This document shows, piece after piece, positions 1-8,277 of a stretch of DNA of 49,781 bases; position 1 is the stretch's first letter; each line of letters opens with the position of its first letter. The DNA is taken from contig NZ_QAIL01000124.1 in assembly GCF_003061025.1 (NCBI RefSeq), positions 1 to 49,781 on the forward strand, in the 5' to 3' direction. This DNA comes from Pedobacter sp. HMWF019. Its GTDB lineage: Bacteria > Bacteroidota > Bacteroidia > Sphingobacteriales > Sphingobacteriaceae. Both the position numbers and the translations under genes were made by a program. A model generated the notes under the pieces. The model saw only the letters and a program-made list of their open reading frames with translations, was not told the origin of the DNA and searched no databases.

Positions 1-82
1 GTACAGAAATACACAAGCCGATATGAATAGAATTTGGTAGCACATGATAGCTTCATCACCATTAAAATAAAATTATATTCAA

Positions 83-529
83 ATGAAAAAAACGCTTTTA
101 ATTTTCTCCTTTTTTCTTCTTACCGCAAGCTCTTCCTTTAGCCAGGACAACACTGCCTACAAAACCGCTTTAGGAAAGATGATGGAAGCCTCAGGTGCCG
201 AAAGCATTTACAAGGCTGCTATTTCACAAATGATGAACTTGATGAAAGAACAAAAAAGCCAGGTCCCTGCAGAAGTTTGGGAGAGTTTGCAAACCGAAAT
301 GTTAAAAATTTCAGTAACAGAACTGACCGACATGCTGGTACCCGTTTACCAGAAGCACCTGACCATTCAGGATGTTAATGCCCTGACCAGCTTTTACAAT
401 ACCCCGGTAGGAAAGAAATTTGCGGAGAAATCGCCCCTGATCATGCAGGAATCCATGCAGATTGGACAACAATGGGGGCAAAAGATTGGTCAGCAGGTTG
501 CCGACAAGCTGAAAGAGAAGGGCTATTAG
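83..529 (+). CDS. DUF2059 domain-containing secreted protein
   Basis: A 148-residue protein with a clear N-terminal signal peptide (hydrophobic core at residues 5-18, likely cleavage after SSFSQ). The mature part is all-helical and carries the DUF2059 pattern, with a conserved stretch around 'LTSFYNTPVGKKFAEKSP' (about residues 103-120) followed by a Gln/Lys-rich amphipathic tail. DUF2059 proteins are small periplasmic proteins of unknown biochemical role. The ATG lies in an AT-rich leader without an obvious Shine-Dalgarno, as is common in Bacteroidota. It precedes the S9 peptidase on the same strand, but hairpins at 533-616 separate them, so co-transcription is uncertain. Family assignment is confident; the function is unknown. 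Confidence 0.85.
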   Translation: MKKTLLIFSFFLLTASSSFSQDNTAYKTALGKMMEASGAESIYKAAISQMMNLMKEQKSQVPAEVWESLQTEMLKISVTELTDMLVPVYQKHLTIQDVNALTSFYNTPVGKKFAEKSPLIMQESMQIGQQWGQKIGQQVADKLKEKGY

Positions 530-532
530 GAT

Positions 533-588
533 TGTATCAAGAATTTGATACAGAATAGGCGGGATTCCCTGCCTCATTCGTTATTTTT
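533..588 (+). terminator. Possible terminator hairpins after the DUF2059 gene
   Basis: Two stem-loops follow the stop codon. The first, at 533-552, has perfect 8-bp arms (TGTATCAA / TTGATACA) around GAAT. The second, at 557-574, is GC-rich with a 7-bp stem containing one G-T pair. A T-rich stretch (584-588) follows. The T tract is short and offset, so termination is plausible but not certain. Confidence 0.4.
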
Positions 589-616
589 ACGAATTAACCA
601 ACTTATTAATTCGTAA
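587..616 (+). promoter_or_regulatory. 11-bp inverted repeat abutting the S9 peptidase start
   Basis: TTACGAATTAA (587-597) and its exact reverse complement TTAATTCGTAA (606-616) flank an 8-nt spacer. The right arm ends 3 nt before the ATG at 620 and includes the start of the only Shine-Dalgarno-like bases (AAGG, 615-618). It could be an operator or an mRNA hairpin limiting ribosome access. The repeat is seen directly; any function is inferred. Confidence 0.5.
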
Positions 617-619
617 GGC

Positions 620-3028
620 ATGAAGAAACTCTTACTAAACCTTTTTCTCCTTACTTCATCCTGTGGTGTTTTTGCCCAGGATGCAGTAAATTATCAAACG
701 CCTCCAAAAGCCATTGCAGATCTGCTCCTGGCTAAACCAACACCTTCAGTAAGACTGGACAGCAAAGCAGAATGGATGCTGCTCAGCAACCGGAACTCTT
801 ATCCTTCCGTTGAAGAACTGGCTATGCCCGAATTGCGGATCGCAGGACTGCGCATCAACCCGGGAAATTTCGCGCTCAGCAGACAGACTTTTATCAATGG
901 TTTTACCCTTAAAAACATCAAAACGGGTAAAACACTGGCTCTAGCTGGCCTTCCGGCTCCATTGTTTGCGGGTTATGTGAACTGGAACCCTGCTGAAACC
1001 AAGATTTCCTTTACCAACACAACAGCAACTGGTGTAGATCTGTACGTCATTGACATCGCTACGGCTAAAGTAACAAAGGTGAACAAACAGCACCTGAATG
1101 TTATTCTGGGAAGCGGCATCAGCTGGCTGGACAACAATACTATCCTATACAGAACGATTGTAAGGCCTGCAACTGAAGCACCTCCTAAATCTTTAATGCC
1201 AAAAGGCCCTGCGGTGCAGCAGAACCTGGGCAAAGTTTCGCCAAGCGCCACCATTCAGGATTTGATCAAAACCCCTTATGATGAACAGCTTTTCGAATTC
1301 TATGCCACCTCACAGCTGGTTAAAAACAGCAATGGCCAGGAGTCTCCTATCGGCAAACCTGCTATCTATTTAAGTGTAAGCAGTTCTCCTGACAAAGCAT
1401 ATTTATTACAACGCAAGATTAGAAAACCATTTTCGTACCTGGTTTCTGCAAACGGTTTCCCTTCTGTGGTAGAAATTACAGACCTGAACGGAAAGGTAGT
1501 TAAAGAACTGGCACAGCTTCCTTCTTCTGAGGGTACACCATCAGGATATGATAACCTGCAAAATAAACCAAGAGGCTTTGAATGGCGTGGAGATGAAGCA
1601 GCCACTATCGTATGGGCCGAGCCTTTGGACAGTGGGCTGATCAAAAAACAGGTACCTTTTCATGATGCAGTTTATGCGCTGAATGCACCTTTTACTGCAA
1701 AAGCTAAGGAACTCTTCAAAACCCAGACCCGTTATCGCGGTACCACCTGGGGCGAAGCAACTTTAGCCCTGGTACAGGAAGGATTGCGCAGTAAGCAAAC
1801 TTTCCGGGTAAGCCGCTTCAATTCTACAAGTGGTCAGCTGGAAACTTTATACGAAGGAAATCAAACCGATGCGTATAATGATCCGGGAGATCCGGTATTG
1901 ACCAAGAACAAATATGGAAAATACGTGATTCAAACGGTAGACAATGGCACTAAAATACTGATGAACAATCAAACCGGTTCGTCACCAAAAGGAGATTTAC
2001 CCTTTCTGGCCAAGTTTGACCTGGCAAGCAAAAAGAATGAAGTCCTGTGGAGAAGCACCGAAGGTACATTTGAATATGTGGAAGATGTGATTGATCCGGT
2101 AAAATTAGTTTTACTGACCAGACGCGAATCTCAGAAAGAGGTACCGAATTACTTTATCAAAAACCTGGTGCTCCGCGTTGCCGATCGTCAGATTACCGAT
2201 TTCACCAATCCTTATCCTGAACTGAACGGTGTAATTAAGGAAAAAGTAGCCTATAAACGTGCGGACGGTATTGATCTGACCGGTAATTTATATTTACCTA
2301 AAGGTTATGATAAAGCGAAGGACGGACCACTTCCTTTACTGATCTGGGCTTACCCAAGAGAATTCAATTCTGCAGCAGATGCAGCACAGATTCGTGGTTC
2401 TAAAGACAGGTTTACCACCATCAGCTGGGCCTCGCCTATTTACTGGGTAACCCAGGGCTATGCTGTTTTGGACAATGCAGAGATGCCAATTGTTGCTGCT
2501 GAAGGTAAAAAACCAAACGATACTTTTGTAGATCAGTTGAAAATGAATGCCGAAGCGGCCATCAATAAACTGGCAGACATGGGGGTTGCAGACCGGAATC
2601 GTGTAGCGGTTGGTGGCCACAGTTACGGTGCGTTTATGACAGCTAATTTACTGGCCCACACCAACTTGTTTAAAGCAGGTATTGCCAGAAGTGGTGCTTA
2701 TAACAGAACCTTAACGCCTTTTGGTTTCCAGAACGAAGATCGCACTTACTGGGATGCACCGGAATTGTATTACCAAATGAGCCCTTTCAGTTATGCGAAT
2801 AAGATTAAAATGCCCTTATTGCTGATTCATGGCGATTCTGACGACAACCAGGGTACTTTCCCGATCAACAGTGAGCGCTTGTTCAATGCCATCAAAGGAT
2901 TTGGTGGTACGACCAGGTATGTTTCTCTTCCTTACGAAGCCCACAGCTACAGAGGTAAGGAAAACCTGCTTCATATGCTCTGGGAAATGAACAGTTGGCT
3001 GGATAAATATGTAAAGAATGCTAAATAA
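620..3028 (+). CDS. S9 family prolyl-oligopeptidase-type serine peptidase
   Basis: An 802-residue exported peptidase. Residues 1-20 form a signal peptide (cleavage after VFAQ). An N-terminal beta-propeller-like region spans roughly residues 30-520, followed by an alpha/beta-hydrolase domain. The nucleophile is in GGHSYG (Ser668), the acid is in HGDSDDN (about Asp741) and the base is in YEAHSYRG (His775), in S9 order. Overall it resembles the glutamyl-endopeptidase-like branch of S9 found in Bacteroidota and plant plastids, which cleaves peptides in the periplasm; the exact specificity cannot be read from sequence. A strong terminator follows at 3037-3096, so it is probably monocistronic. The catalytic triad and length are complete. 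Confidence 0.9.
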   Translation: MKKLLLNLFLLTSSCGVFAQDAVNYQTPPKAIADLLLAKPTPSVRLDSKAEWMLLSNRNSYPSVEELAMPELRIAGLRINPGNFALSRQTFINGFTLKNIKTGKTLALAGLPAPLFAGYVNWNPAETKISFTNTTATGVDLYVIDIATAKVTKVNKQHLNVILGSGISWLDNNTILYRTIVRPATEAPPKSLMPKGPAVQQNLGKVSPSATIQDLIKTPYDEQLFEFYATSQLVKNSNGQESPIGKPAIYLSVSSSPDKAYLLQRKIRKPFSYLVSANGFPSVVEITDLNGKVVKELAQLPSSEGTPSGYDNLQNKPRGFEWRGDEAATIVWAEPLDSGLIKKQVPFHDAVYALNAPFTAKAKELFKTQTRYRGTTWGEATLALVQEGLRSKQTFRVSRFNSTSGQLETLYEGNQTDAYNDPGDPVLTKNKYGKYVIQTVDNGTKILMNNQTGSSPKGDLPFLAKFDLASKKNEVLWRSTEGTFEYVEDVIDPVKLVLLTRRESQKEVPNYFIKNLVLRVADRQITDFTNPYPELNGVIKEKVAYKRADGIDLTGNLYLPKGYDKAKDGPLPLLIWAYPREFNSAADAAQIRGSKDRFTTISWASPIYWVTQGYAVLDNAEMPIVAAEGKKPNDTFVDQLKMNAEAAINKLADMGVADRNRVAVGGHSYGAFMTANLLAHTNLFKAGIARSGAYNRTLTPFGFQNEDRTYWDAPELYYQMSPFSYANKIKMPLLLIHGDSDDNQGTFPINSERLFNAIKGFGGTTRYVSLPYEAHSYRGKENLLHMLWEMNSWLDKYVKNAK

Positions 3029-3036
3029 ATAAGAAA

Positions 3037-3096
3037 GCAGTTGTATTATAACACGGTCAGGATGACGACCGCGTTATAATACAGCCGCTTTTTTTA
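3037..3096 (+). terminator. Strong rho-independent terminator
   Basis: Arms at 3037-3058 and 3067-3088 pair over 22 positions with only three G-U or mismatched positions. A 7-nt T run (3089-3095) follows immediately. It ends the S9 peptidase transcript. Confidence 0.9.
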
Positions 3097-3115
3097 TGCA
3101 ATTTCTTCTCATGAT

Positions 3116-3129
3116 ATGTAATATTACAT
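3116..3129. promoter_or_regulatory. 14-bp perfect palindrome upstream of the glycosyltransferase
   Basis: ATGTAATATTACAT is a perfect palindrome centred about 50 bp before the ATG at 3173, between the terminator and the gene. It may be an operator. AT-rich palindromes of this length can occur by chance, so confidence is modest. Confidence 0.35.
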
Positions 3130-3172
3130 GTACAACGCTGTCTAAAAGATGTATTCCATATAAGCTGTCCCT

Positions 3173-4690
3173 ATGTCAAAGAAATCTATTGTCCTCTGGT
3201 CGTTTATTCTGCTGAAATTCATCATTCAATACTTCGTCATTCATCCGGTTTACGATCTGCAAAGGGATGAATTTTTGCACCTTGATCTTGGAAAACACCT
3301 GGCCTGGGGTTATACTTCTGTCCCACCGCTAACCTCCTGGACGTCCTGGTTGATGTTATCGTCTGGCCATACCCTTTTCTGGTTGAAATTTTTCCCGGCT
3401 TTATACGGTGCCCTCACTACATTGGTGGTCTGGAAGATTATAGAAGAACTGAAGGGAAACTGGTTTGCACTGATATTAGGGGCCACTGCAACAACCTTTT
3501 CTATATTGTTCAGGATCAATTCACTCTACCAGCCCAATTCCCTGGATTACCTCTGCTGGACGCTGTTGTATTATACTTTGATTAAGTACACAAATACCCA
3601 ACACCGCAACTGGCTTTTTGCCACCGCTGCTGTATTTGCAGTTGGCTTTTTGAACAAATACAACATCCTGTTCCTGGTGCTCGGCTTAGTACCGGCACTG
3701 CTGCTTGGAGAACAGCGCAAATGGTTCTTAAAAAAAGATTTTTACCTCGCCCTGGTCTTAGCCCTACTGCTTATTTCGCCCAATCTGATCTGGCAGTTTC
3801 AACATCATCTTCCTGTGCTTAAACACATGGCAGAGCTGAGGGCCACGCAGTTGGTCAATATGAACCGGATGGATTTGTTTAAAGACCAGTTGCTGTTCTT
3901 TGCCGGAGCAGACTTTGTCATGATCGGAGGTTTGATTGCCCTGGTCATCTACCCTCCTTTCCGTCCTTTTCGTTTTGTATTGTTCTCTTATATTTTCACC
4001 CTGCTGATCTTTTCTTATTTTCGGGGCAAATCCTATTATGCCATTGGCCTGATTCCTGTATTGCTTGGTTTTGGAGCGGTCTACCTGGAAAAGTTATGCA
4101 GCGAAGGCTGGACGCGTTACCTTAGGCCTGTGGCCATCCTGTTGATCTTAGGGGTGTTCATTCCCTTTGCAAAACTTACTCTGCCGCTCTACAGTCCCGA
4201 CGAAATTATCAAAAAACAAGCCATAGATAAAAAATTTGGGGTATCCAGGTGGGAAGATGGGAAAGATCATCCTTTACCCCAGGATTATGCGGATATGCTG
4301 GGCTGGAGAGAACTGGCCGGGAAAGTAGATCGGGTTTATGCTGGTGTCGCAGATAAAAAACATTTACTGGTGATTTGCGACAATTACGGCGAGGCGGGTG
4401 CTATTAATTTTTACTCCAGGTACAAGAACATAGATGCGGTATCTTTTAATGCCGATTACAAAAACTGGTTTGATCTGGATAAGGATTACTATACAGTGAT
4501 CAGCATCAAGGAAAATTCTCCTGGTAATCAGGGCAACCCCGATGAGAAAGTATTGTTCCATAAGATCAAGGTAATGGGTAGTATTGAAAACCCCTATGCC
4601 AGGGAAAAGGGAACCTATATTCTTTTACTGGAAGAACCCAAAACGGATATTAATCTGCTGCTCAGAAATAGAATAACAGCTTTTAACTAA
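3173..4690 (+). CDS. GT39/ArnT-like membrane glycosyltransferase
   Basis: A 505-residue polytopic membrane protein with about 10-12 predicted helices over residues 8-350 and a soluble C-terminal part (about 365-490). The first periplasmic loop holds 'RDEFLHLDLGKH', the acidic-pair signature of GT-C enzymes of the dolichyl-phosphate-mannose mannosyltransferase / ArnT type (PMT_2 family), followed by VPPLTSW. Such enzymes transfer sugars from polyprenyl-phosphate donors to envelope acceptors on the outer face of the inner membrane. Donor and acceptor cannot be deduced. The stop abuts the convergent permease gene with no spacer. It is probably transcribed alone. Confidence 0.85.
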   Translation: MSKKSIVLWSFILLKFIIQYFVIHPVYDLQRDEFLHLDLGKHLAWGYTSVPPLTSWTSWLMLSSGHTLFWLKFFPALYGALTTLVVWKIIEELKGNWFALILGATATTFSILFRINSLYQPNSLDYLCWTLLYYTLIKYTNTQHRNWLFATAAVFAVGFLNKYNILFLVLGLVPALLLGEQRKWFLKKDFYLALVLALLLISPNLIWQFQHHLPVLKHMAELRATQLVNMNRMDLFKDQLLFFAGADFVMIGGLIALVIYPPFRPFRFVLFSYIFTLLIFSYFRGKSYYAIGLIPVLLGFGAVYLEKLCSEGWTRYLRPVAILLILGVFIPFAKLTLPLYSPDEIIKKQAIDKKFGVSRWEDGKDHPLPQDYADMLGWRELAGKVDRVYAGVADKKHLLVICDNYGEAGAINFYSRYKNIDAVSFNADYKNWFDLDKDYYTVISIKENSPGNQGNPDEKVLFHKIKVMGSIENPYAREKGTYILLLEEPKTDINLLLRNRITAFN

Positions 4691-5911
4691 TTATTTAAAC
4701 CTGATTGCTTTTAGCGGAGAAATCTTGCTGACCAGTAAGGAAGGCAGGATCAGTACGATCAGGCAGATCACCAGTGTAGCTGCATTGAGTAAGATCACAT
4801 CAGCCGCATGAATCTCTACCGGAACATATTTAAGGTAGTAAGAACTTTGATCGAGAGTGAAAATATGGGTGTGATTTTGAAGAAATGCCAATCCAAGCCC
4901 CAGAAAATTTCCAAGCAGCAGTCCAATGCCCACCAGATAGGCCGCATTGTACAGGAAGATCTTCATAATACTGAAGTCGCTCATGCCAAAGGCCTTGAGT
5001 ACACCAATCATATTGGTTCTTTCCAGGATCATGATCAGCAAAGCAGTAATCATATTGATCACACCTACAATCATCATCAAAATAAGCATGACCCGGGTGT
5101 TCACATCGAGCATAGACAACCAGGAGAAAATATTCGGATAGTAGTTTCTTACCGACTCTGACTTTAAACGGGCATCGAGGTGATCATAAATACCATCTGC
5201 AATCTGATCAATCTTAGAGAAATCTTTGACCCGGACTTCTATACCGCCAACTTCATTGACCTTCCAGTTGTTGAGCCGGCGGATGATGTTAAGGTTTCCG
5301 ATCACAAAACTTTTATCGATCTCTTCTACGCCAATGTCATAGATCCCAACGATCTTAAATTTACGTTTCCTTGGTGGATCCTGTACAAAATGCATAATGA
5401 AGGAATCGCCGACTTTGAGTTTCAAACGGCTTGCCGTATAACTGGAAATCATAATTTCCGAGTTGGATTGTACACTGTCTTTAAAAGACATGACCCGGCC
5501 GCTCACCAGGTGGGTGTTAATATAATCCCAGTGATAACTGGAATCTACGCCTTTAAAATTGATTCCTTCTACCTCATCATTTGCCGATATAATGGCTGGT
5601 TTGGTAGAATAAGGCTGGAAATATTCTATCTGCGGATTATTTTTAAGTGCTTTCAGCGTTGCTGCGCTGGGTGTAAAAGGGGAAAGTTCAAAAGAATTGT
5701 TGAGGTCCAGTTTAAAGATCCGGATGTCTCCAACATAACCTCTTACTTTATCCTGGATTTCGGTTTTAAAGCCTTTAATAATGGCTACAGACAGCATCAT
5801 AACCGATAAACTGAGCATAATACCCGAAATTGCAATGCGTACAATCAGTTTGGAAAAGGTGCGCTCTGCTTTTACAGAGATCTTTTTGGCTATGAAATAT
5901 TCTATATTCAA
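4691..5911 (-). CDS. LolC/LolE-type ABC transporter permease (FtsX/MacB-like)
   Basis: A 406-residue inner-membrane permease. One N-terminal transmembrane helix (about residues 22-45, 'IAISGIMLSLSVMMLSVAII') is followed by a large periplasmic MacB-like domain (about 50-260) and three C-terminal helices in an FtsX domain (about 275-400). This is the architecture of lipoprotein-releasing LolC/E permeases, which pass outer-membrane lipoproteins to LolA. No ATPase partner is adjacent, which is usual in Bacteroidota. The start is a TTG reading MNIEYFIAKKI, which matches the N-terminus expected for the family; no upstream ATG is in frame. The stop codon directly abuts that of the convergent glycosyltransferase. 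Confidence 0.85.
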   Translation of the reverse strand: MNIEYFIAKKISVKAERTFSKLIVRIAISGIMLSLSVMMLSVAIIKGFKTEIQDKVRGYVGDIRIFKLDLNNSFELSPFTPSAATLKALKNNPQIEYFQPYSTKPAIISANDEVEGINFKGVDSSYHWDYINTHLVSGRVMSFKDSVQSNSEIMISSYTASRLKLKVGDSFIMHFVQDPPRKRKFKIVGIYDIGVEEIDKSFVIGNLNIIRRLNNWKVNEVGGIEVRVKDFSKIDQIADGIYDHLDARLKSESVRNYYPNIFSWLSMLDVNTRVMLILMMIVGVINMITALLIMILERTNMIGVLKAFGMSDFSIMKIFLYNAAYLVGIGLLLGNFLGLGLAFLQNHTHIFTLDQSSYYLKYVPVEIHAADVILLNAATLVICLIVLILPSLLVSKISPLKAIRFK

Positions 5912-5990
5912 TGTTTTGCAATAAATAGTAACTTAGCAAAAATGCTTATTTGATTTGGATTTAAAGCATATTTATTAAAAAAGAAACCCG

Positions 5991-7277
5991 ATGAAAGCCA
6001 CCGCATCCCTGTTATTATACCTGAGTTTAAGCACCCTTGCCTTAAAAAACTGTGCCGCCAAAACACCTGATCAGTTCCATTCTGATACACTGGCTACCTA
6101 TAGTGTCCAGCCTGTACCTATGGGTAAGAAACACAAGCAGGCTCCTGTGGAGCATATTCGTACAGGTGCAGAGCAAACGGAGTTGTACCTCCCTTTACTG
6201 GAAGGCAAACGGGTAGGCATGGTGGTAAACCCAACTTCGATAATTGGTCAGGAAAATTCTGTGGACAGCCTGCTGAAAAGAGGGGTGAACATTGTAAAAA
6301 TCTTTGGCCCGGAGCATGGTTTTAGAGGTAACGCCAGTGCAGGTATTCATGTTGATGACGATGTGGACGCCAAGACCGGTATCAAAGCAGTTTCTTTATA
6401 CGGAAAACACGAGAAACCTACAGCAGAAGAACTCGCAGATATAGACATCATGGTTTTTGATATTCAGGATGTCGGTGTACGTTTTTACACCTATATCAAC
6501 ACCTTGCAGCATGTAATGGAGGCCTGTGCAGAGCATGGAAAAGAATTAATGATTCTCGACAGACCAAATCCCAATGGATTTTATGTGGACGGGCCTGTTC
6601 TGGATCCGAAGTTCAAATCTGGCATTGGCTTAAAACCTATTCCTATTGTGCATGGGCTTACCGTAGCCGAATATGCGCAAATGCTAAATGGCGAAGGCTG
6701 GCTGGACAATAAACTGACCTGCAAACTCCAGATTATTAAAGTTGCGAATTACACGCACGACACGCCATATGAACTTCCGGTGAAACCTTCACCAAATCTG
6801 AATACCACACAGTCCATTTTGTTATATCCAACAACCTGTTTGTTTGAGGGTACTTACCTTAATCTTGGCCGGGGTACCCAATTTCCTTTTACGATTGTTG
6901 GATCGCCAGCGCTAAAAGGAAAATACAGTTTCTCTTTTACACCGATCAGCATTAAGGGCATGGCTGAAACTCCTTTATTTATGAACCAGGTGTGCTATGG
7001 ATTGGATTTAAGGAAATATGACACCGATAATTTCAGGAAGGATAAAAAGATTAAACTGAGCTGGTTGATTGAACTGTACAAAGCCTCTCCTAACAAAGCC
7101 GATTTTTTCAACTCTAAACTGAGCAACCAAATGGGGGTTATTGAACGTTTAGTAGGCGTAGCGGATTTCAGACAACAGATTATTGCAGGCAAATCCGAAA
7201 AAGAGATCAGGGCCAGCTGGGAGCCTGGATTGAGCAAATACAAAACAATGCGCAAAAAATACTTGTTATATCCTTAG
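5991..7277 (+). CDS. DUF1343 / NamZ-like exo-beta-N-acetylmuramidase
   Basis: A 428-residue exported protein of the DUF1343 (PF07075) family, whose Bacillus member NamZ is an exo-beta-N-acetylmuramidase (GH171) acting on peptidoglycan fragments. The N-terminus is a signal peptide (residues 1-24); a cysteine follows in LKNCAAK, but the lipobox is not canonical. Family blocks are visible: 'GKRVGMVVNPTS', 'FGPEHGFRG', 'DIMVFDIQDVGVRFYTYI', 'ILDRPNPNG' and 'FEGTYLNLGRGT' (about residues 280-291). The length fits the single-domain family. It is divergent from the permease gene with 79 nt between them. The muramidase activity is extrapolated from a distant characterised member. Confidence 0.88.
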   Translation: MKATASLLLYLSLSTLALKNCAAKTPDQFHSDTLATYSVQPVPMGKKHKQAPVEHIRTGAEQTELYLPLLEGKRVGMVVNPTSIIGQENSVDSLLKRGVNIVKIFGPEHGFRGNASAGIHVDDDVDAKTGIKAVSLYGKHEKPTAEELADIDIMVFDIQDVGVRFYTYINTLQHVMEACAEHGKELMILDRPNPNGFYVDGPVLDPKFKSGIGLKPIPIVHGLTVAEYAQMLNGEGWLDNKLTCKLQIIKVANYTHDTPYELPVKPSPNLNTTQSILLYPTTCLFEGTYLNLGRGTQFPFTIVGSPALKGKYSFSFTPISIKGMAETPLFMNQVCYGLDLRKYDTDNFRKDKKIKLSWLIELYKASPNKADFFNSKLSNQMGVIERLVGVADFRQQIIAGKSEKEIRASWEPGLSKYKTMRKKYLLYP

Positions 7278-7317
7278 GCAACCATCAAGGCTGCTGATTG
7301 AATTTAAACAAAGGGAT

Positions 7318-7530
7318 ATGAACAGCGCGCCTAAAGAGAAAAGTAAAAAACCTGGTAGCAATTACCAGGAAGAAACACCTAAAGGAAAAGTACCTTCAGG
7401 AAACAAGGCTGTAAAAAAGCCTGAAGATAAGGACTACACTAAAGAGCAGGCCAATTTTAAGAACATTGCTCAAAAAAGAGAGAAAGAGGAACAACCTGTA
7501 AATCCGGTTAAAACACCACCAAAGAAATAA
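7318..7530 (+). CDS. Small Lys/Pro-rich hypothetical protein
   Basis: A 70-residue, very hydrophilic and probably disordered protein dominated by Lys, Pro and Glu, with no signal peptide or hydrophobic segment. It lies 40 nt after the NamZ-like gene on the same strand and is closed by a clear terminator (7534-7560), which supports its being real. I do not recognise a family. Low-complexity composition of this kind is common in small stress-related or nucleoid-associated Bacteroidota proteins, but no function is assigned. Confidence 0.65.
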   Translation: MNSAPKEKSKKPGSNYQEETPKGKVPSGNKAVKKPEDKDYTKEQANFKNIAQKREKEEQPVNPVKTPPKK

Positions 7531-7533
7531 GAA

Positions 7534-7560
7534 ATGCCCTGTGTAATACAGGGCATTTTT
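7534..7560 (+). terminator. Rho-independent terminator
   Basis: ATGCCCTGT (7534-7542) pairs perfectly with ACAGGGCAT (7548-7556) around a 5-nt loop. Five or more Ts follow. It ends the transcript of the small Lys/Pro-rich gene. Confidence 0.88.
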
Positions 7561-7561
7561 G

Positions 7562-7840
7562 TTAAATTTTCACTTCGGCAAGCTCCTTTTTTGCCTCTGG
7601 CTGTTTTTTAATTTCCATTTTTTCGGGCCTATAAATGGCCCCTGTTGCAAAATCTATAATAATTCCCGGCCAAAAAAATAGATCTGCGATAAGTGCGACA
7701 GGCCTTATGGCTCTTGACGGTTGCCCTGGAAGAGGCCTGGTTCTTTGTGCCTCTGTTATTTTTCCACCAAATACAGTGGCGCAGCTCGAAAGCATACAAA
7801 CAGCCAGTAACATGGCTATTGCGGTGTTCGTTTTCTTCAT
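7562..7840 (-). CDS. Small lipoprotein, tandem paralogue A
   Basis: A 92-residue lipoprotein. The signal peptide ends in the lipobox LSSC (Cys about residue 19), followed by ATVFGG. The mature core, PGQPSRAIRPVALIAD then a short hydrophobic segment then DFATGAIYRPE, is nearly identical to that of the neighbour at 7877-8146, so the two are tandem duplicates. The ATG at 7840 is preferred over an in-frame GTG at 7855 because it directly gives the MKK signal-peptide start. The C-terminus is Lys/Glu-rich. The pattern of a CATxFGG lipoprotein with an aromatic/hydrophobic repeat is frequent in Bacteroidota; the function is unknown. Confidence 0.75.
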   Translation of the reverse strand: MKKTNTAIAMLLAVCMLSSCATVFGGKITEAQRTRPLPGQPSRAIRPVALIADLFFWPGIIIDFATGAIYRPEKMEIKKQPEAKKELAEVKI

Positions 7841-7876
7841 AAATGTGGTGTACACCTAGTGGTGCAGAAAGTTTGG

Positions 7877-8146
7877 TTAATTGGTTTGTGCGGTTTGTTT
7901 AGGGGTTTCGGTTGTTTTCTTTACCTCCGGCTTATAAATGGCCCCGGTTGCAAAATCAACAATTAAACTTGGACAAAAAAGAATGATGTCTGCGATCAGT
8001 GCCACTGGCCTGATGGCTCGCGAAGGTTGTCCTGGTGTGGGTTTAGTTCTTTGGGCTTCAGTTACCTGCCCACCAAATACTGTTGCACAGCTGGAAAGCG
8101 TGCAAATGACCAATGTCATTGCGACAAGATTTGTTAATTTTTTCAT
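7877..8146 (-). CDS. Small lipoprotein, tandem paralogue B
   Basis: An 89-residue lipoprotein. The signal peptide MKKLTNLVAMTLVICTLSSC ends in the lipobox LSSC, and the mature protein starts CATVFGGQVTEAQRTKP. It shares the PGQPSRAIRPVALIAD and DFATGAIYKPE blocks with the gene immediately downstream (7562-7840). The two are separated by about 36 nt and are probably co-transcribed leftwards. The divergence lies in the hydrophobic middle (ILFCPSLIV versus LFFWPGIII) and the charged tails. No function is known to me. Confidence 0.78.
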   Translation of the reverse strand: MKKLTNLVAMTLVICTLSSCATVFGGQVTEAQRTKPTPGQPSRAIRPVALIADIILFCPSLIVDFATGAIYKPEVKKTTETPKQTAQTN

Positions 8147-8277
8147 TTGTGTGTTTGTTTGTGTGTGTTACGCCTTCTGGTTGAAGAGGGCGTATTCAAA
8201 TTTTATAATTTAATTTCAGATAAACAATAGCACACAGACAATTAATTTAATCATGAAAAATTTCACAAAAGAAAAAT

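Noticed and set aside
1..82. Possible partial gene at the left edge
   Set aside because: No frame in the first 82 bases shows coding character or a recognisable C-terminus.
5180..5809. 209-codon frame opposite the FtsX-type permease gene
   Set aside because: It lies wholly antisense to a clear family member and has no domain signature; it is a shadow of the permease coding bias.
8150..8175. GTGTGTTTG repeats upstream of lipoprotein B as a tandem-repeat or CRISPR-like element
   Set aside because: They are short, irregular and without spacers; simple low-complexity leader sequence is the better explanation.
7938..8213. Rightward frame opposite lipoprotein B, with a similar one opposite lipoprotein A
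   Set aside because: Their mutual similarity only reflects the duplicated lipoprotein DNA read on the other strand.
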